A stretch of 64,000 bases of DNA from Prunella strophiata. Lineage: Eukaryota > Chordata > Aves > Passeriformes > Prunellidae. The notes beneath the pieces were generated by a model, which was not told the DNA's origin, did not search any database, and saw only the letters and a list, made by a program, of their open reading frames with translations. How positions within the stretch are numbered: position 1 is the first letter of the stretch; each line of letters starts with the position of its first letter. This document shows, piece by piece, positions 60,366 through 64,000 of the stretch. The DNA is taken from contig JAZBQD010000014.1 in assembly GCA_036583965.1 (NCBI GenBank), forward strand, positions 67,672,395-67,736,394, read 5' to 3'. Made by a program: the position numbers and the translations under genes.

Positions 60366-60389
60366 AAATTATTAATTTTTTAATAATTT
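60366..60389. repeat. Perfect AT hairpin
   Basis: AAATTATTAA and TTAATAATTT are exact reverse complements separated by TTTT. Pure A/T with no following T run on either side that would suggest a terminator function. Confidence 0.9.
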
Positions 60390-60984
60390 AATAAATTTTA
60401 TCTATTAATTCCACAAGGATCCCTACTAAAGGTCCTTTGAAAACAGACCAGCTGTGGGTCAGTTTAATACAAAGTGCTCTCTTGGCTCTAGAAAAAATCT
60501 GCTTGGTAACTTTATCAAAGTTGTTATTGTTCATATTGAACCTGAGTTCTCAGGGCAGAAGGAGAACCAGTTTCTCATTGTTTCTACTTTGGAGCCTCCC
60601 AGGGAAAAGGATTTACTTTGGATACAAAGAAATTCAGTGAAATATACCAGTGACTCATACCAGATGCACCAGAGTTGTAATGATTTGCATTATGAAATCA
60701 AATCCTATGGCTTTGCTCCAGCTGAAATTCATGTGATTTTTCTTTCATTCCACAAAAAGCAATCAAAAACCTCATATAAGCAAGTGCCATTGTGATGTCT
60801 GAAATGGGAGAAATTTGGAGGAGAAATAAGAGAAATATAAACAAAATTACTTCATGGATTAGTGATATTTCTAATGAAATTTGCACCTTAAGTGTGCCTG
60901 TACTCCTTATAAGGCACTCTGGATATGTGCACGTGCACATAAAATCACTTCTCTCAGCTCTATATTTATGCAGAGACAGGAAGG

Positions 60985-61240
60985 ATGGTTTTGTGGTTGA
61001 GAAAGTGATGCGGGACTCGAGAGATTTGAGTGTTATTCCAACACACTTCCTCTGTGATTTTGGGCAAGTAGCACAGGTCCTGATCCTGAAAACACCAATG
61101 CACCTGCTGAAATGTGCTGTCATAAGTGGTGTCAGTGAACAGGACACATTAGACATGGAGAGAAGAGCAGGCAGCAAAGAGGCTTTGAGCTTTTCATACT
61201 TTAGTTGCCCTTCTGTGAAATGGCAGTGTAAATAAATCCT
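60985..61240 (+). mobile_element. Decayed MIR-like SINE
   Basis: GGACTCGAGAGATTTGAGTG, ACTTCCTCTGTGATTTTGGGC and AAGTAGCAC correspond to the MIR 'gagtcctgactctgccac…ctgtgtgaccttgggcaag' segment. TTTAGTTGCCCTTCTGTGAAATGGC, then AGTGTAAATAAATCC, corresponds to the 'tcagtttcctcatctgtaaaatgggg' segment. They are separated by about 110 divergent bases. The 214-codon minus frame 60698-61342 reads antisense through it (CHFTEGQLK, TCPKSQRKCVGI) and is not a gene. Confidence 0.5.
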
Positions 61241-62969
61241 CTGCTCATTATCCTTTTGATTCATCTTCCACACTCTTTCCAAAGCTTGTCCCATTGGACA
61301 TTTGGACCATAAAGATATCTCAGATGGGCCTTGCAGGACCATACAAGATGATCACCAGATGTCCATCATATTTCTATTGCTCCTCTGCTGGCATTCTCCA
61401 ATTCCCATGCACATCTCTATTCCCTCTATCTCATACAAAATCTCTTTTTTGTTGCTATTTTCTCCCTAGCAGGAGCGGAGATGATTCAGAGCACATGAAG
61501 TTCAGGGCTAATATTTCCCAGCCACACACCATGGAACTGCTCACACTTTTTCTTTCAGTATTCAGGACTAAGCAGGCCAAATTATCTTTGTTTTGGTTTT
61601 CCTTTTAATCGTTATTCAAATGGCTGCAATAGTGCATGCCTTATGTTTAGTTTAGAAAGTACATTACATCAGTGGTTGTTTTCCCAGTCTTGTGTTCTTC
61701 TAAATGTCCTTTCTGCCCTTTCCTTGTCTGCTCTTTTATAAGCAAGCTTGGAAAGAGGAAGCGTTTGGGTTACATTACGAGCTGTTCAGTCTGGCTGGGA
61801 AGCAGAGCTATTGTCACTCAGCATGGTTTACTCACTTTGACTTCCTCTACGAACCAACAAATCCTTGGCAGTGACTCCAGAGCTGAGTTAATTGTTAATA
61901 ATTCGTGGCCTCCCTATATATGTCATCTGGGTAATTATTGCAGTCTGCCAAGATGGAAGAAAGGGCAGCAGCTCACAGGCTAAGTCCAGAAAATAAAGAT
62001 CTTGTCAAGGAGAAGACTTGTTTTGGGCTGTATTCTGGCCTATCTGTGTTTTGTGATGCTGGAGGCACACAGTCAGAAATCTCACTAATTCTCCCATCAG
62101 GAAGAGACCCTCAGGTGGTCATAGTGCTGTGGAGGCAATTCCCACCATTCTCATGGAAAGTCTGAGGGCAGTGTCAGTAGTGCCCAGATGCTGTCAGCAA
62201 CTGATTCATCACTCTGACCTGTAAATTCCATTCACAGAAGAGGCAACAGAATAAGGAATCTCCAGTAATTTCAGTGGAGCTGTTTTTATCACAACCAAAC
62301 TGATGATCTGTCCACACACTGAAATTCAAGTGCAAATACAACACTTCTTTAAGCAATACTTGCATGGCAATGTGAGATCAGTAGCAGATGTGGTCACTGG
62401 CACTATCATTTGGTGGATTGCTCAGTAAACGTGAAATAATTGCAAACTAATTTCAGGCTTCATTCAGGGACACACCCCTCATGCCACCTCCCTGCTCTGC
62501 AGGAGTCCTTTCCCTTTCTTGACAGACTCACACCAACCTCACACAATGCCAACAAAATATTTCCAGTGAATGCAAATTATTGTCATAACTGCTAATATAA
62601 AGTTTAAATTTTTCTTTCTGGCTGCATATTTTGCAGTAACACCAAAATGCAGTCAGAAGAAGAGCACATTAGCTTTTTTAAGAGTTCCAAACAACACTGC
62701 ACAGCCCTGTTACCCACCCTGTGATGATTATTGCCCCATTTTGCACCATCCAGCATTTCTCAGTAAGGGAGATAAGGATATTAACTCTCATTAAAACATC
62801 AGGGGAAGAAATATGCAGACAAAATGCTTCTATCTGAACTGGAATATAAACTAAGCCCTGGGAATAAAAGCCTCTCCAACTAATTGCAAGGTTTCTTGTA
62901 CTTTTATAATGCAAAGTTGCACAAAACCCCCTCACTATTAAGTAAAAATAAGATACTTTGCAGCTCCCT
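61241..62969. other. Unique noncoding sequence
   Basis: No gene or transposon was recognised. Frames of 60-113 codons show no domain. Confidence 0.45.
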
Positions 62970-63150
62970 AGCCTCCAGTAACCAAGGATCTCAAATCTCT
63001 TTATAAACATTATAAGCATGAATTAATTTAGACTGCTAACAGCCCTGAAAAGCAGGTACTATTAATCCTTCTTAATGTATAGGTAAAGTGAGGCATCGAG
63101 TGATGAAATGAGTTAGTCACTAAGTGAATCAGTAGCTGATCCAAAAATAA
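62970..63150 (-). mobile_element. MIR/L2-like fossil, reverse orientation
   Basis: CCAAGGATCTCAAATCTCTTT, ATAAACATTATAAGCATG, ACAGCCCTGAAAAGCAGG, TACTATTAATCC and AAGTGAGGCATCGAGTG match the reverse complement of the tail and middle of MIR/L2-type elements (…aagcgctttgagatcctt…, 'caacagccctgtgaggtaggtattatta', 'aaactgaggcacagag'). It has lost the CpGs of the GCGC box, as expected of an old copy. Confidence 0.6.
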
Positions 63151-64000
63151 ATAATTCTAAGTAGCTTTGCACTCTAAAATAAACAGGCTGGAAAAGAGAA
63201 GGTATGGGATGGCAGGGGGTGGAAATGAGAGAACAAGGGATAGTAGGGAATTCTAGAAAGTGATATTGTATGAAGGCAGTGCCTCTTAAAGCACCTAAAT
63301 AGCTCATACATCATTATTAAATATTTATTTCCCCAATTTCAGGGATTTGGGGAGACAGGGAAGCTGGTTCTGCTACATCTGCTCTTAAACAAACGTGTTT
63401 CTTCAAAGCTTTCATTAGAAAATTTCAACAAGGAAAGCAGAGGGAACACTGCAGAGGGAAAATCTCTGGAATGTTTTTACAGAGAGAACCAAGACAAAAT
63501 GCATGGGAGCAGCTAAATGTGCCATCAGTGATCACAGGCTTCATTCATTCTGGAGTCATCTAAGGAGAAGCTGCCAGTGCAGCTTAACCTCAAGGACCAT
63601 GCTGTCAGCTTTTGGAGAATTTATTCGGGTTTTGCCTCTTGCTGACACAGGAGGAGCCCACCCTCCCTTTCTGCTGCTGGTGGGGCAGAAGTGTGCCCAA
63701 CTTCTGAGCTACGAAACCCCATCCACCACTCACTGGGAATGTTCTGCCCCTATTTAAAAGGCTCATTTTGTCCTCTCCAGAAGGAGAGGCAGGGGATGTG
63801 ATTGGCTCCAGCAGCTCAGTGATAGATTTGTGCATGCAGCCTGCTTGGAGAAGGAGGCAGTAACTCTGGAACTGATTAAGAAGAGACATTTATGGGGTTT
63901 GGAGGAAATCACATCCACCTCAGCAAGACCATGCAAATGATGACCAGGAGAGGGGCACTTGATTAGTGTTTAAGTGGGCTTAGAAAGGGTCCCTTAAAGG
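63151..64000. other. Unique noncoding sequence to the window end
   Basis: No gene or transposon was recognised. Frames of 84 and 94 codons on opposite strands (63503-63757 and 63605-63889) overlap and lack domains. Confidence 0.45.

Noticed and set aside
60366..60389. Rho-independent-type terminator or miRNA hairpin
   Set aside because: The stem is only 10 A/T pairs. Bacterial terminators do not apply here, and the stem is far too short for a miRNA precursor.
60698..61342. 214-codon minus-strand frame, the longest non-simple-repeat frame
   Set aside because: It runs antisense through a decayed MIR-like element, has no recognisable domain, and a 147-codon plus frame is open over the same bases.

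Overview
This window looks like gene-poor, AT-rich avian nuclear DNA, either intergenic or deep intron. The evidence is the repeat content. There are fifteen truncated copies of CR1, the dominant bird LINE, in both orientations. Most can be recognised by the tail phrases 'GGTTGGAAGGGACCTT' / 'AAGGTCCCTTCCAACC' and the terminal ATTCTATGATTCT-type repeat. Several carry tail wording that I associate with neoavian and probably passerine CR1 subfamilies; that last step is recollection, not a search. Older MIR/L2-like retroposon fossils, widespread in amniotes, lie between them. No protein-coding gene could be supported. No frame shows a recognisable domain outside CR1, and the longest open frames are products of simple repeats, antisense readings of old retroposons, or chance.

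Layout. 1-8.3 kb: unique sequence with a homeodomain-type TAAT cluster near 0.64-0.96 kb, three MIR-like fossils (2.2, 3.9, 6.9 kb) and short ATT/A tracts. 8.3-15 kb: three minus-strand CR1 fragments, including the longest copy in the window (10.18-10.92 kb), which keeps part of the ORF2 C-terminus. 15.7-20 kb: a 23-bp tandem doublet, a possible LTR edge, and mostly unique sequence. 20.5-23.4 kb: three plus-strand CR1 tails. 25.7-27.2 kb: a 75-base A run, an (AAAAT)n tract and a C14T15 tract. 30-34 kb: a small CpG-dense patch, the best MIR-like copy, and a CR1 tail. 35.13-36.35 kb: a perfect 606-bp tandem duplication. 41.7-44.6 kb: three CR1 fragments. 45.1-47.7 kb: a simple-repeat cluster dominated by an uninterrupted 1,123-base pyrimidine tract built from CTTCT units. 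49.0-49.5 kb: a CpG-retaining, GATA-motif-rich segment, the best candidate for a conserved regulatory element. 51-64 kb: five more CR1 fragments, two MIR-like fossils and unique sequence.

No genes here act together. The functional candidates are regulatory (the GATA-rich segment and the TAAT cluster). The most informative structural events are the exact 606-bp duplication with 11-bp boundary homology and the giant pyrimidine array. I found no evidence of an undescribed gene system, CRISPR array, operon or RNA gene.
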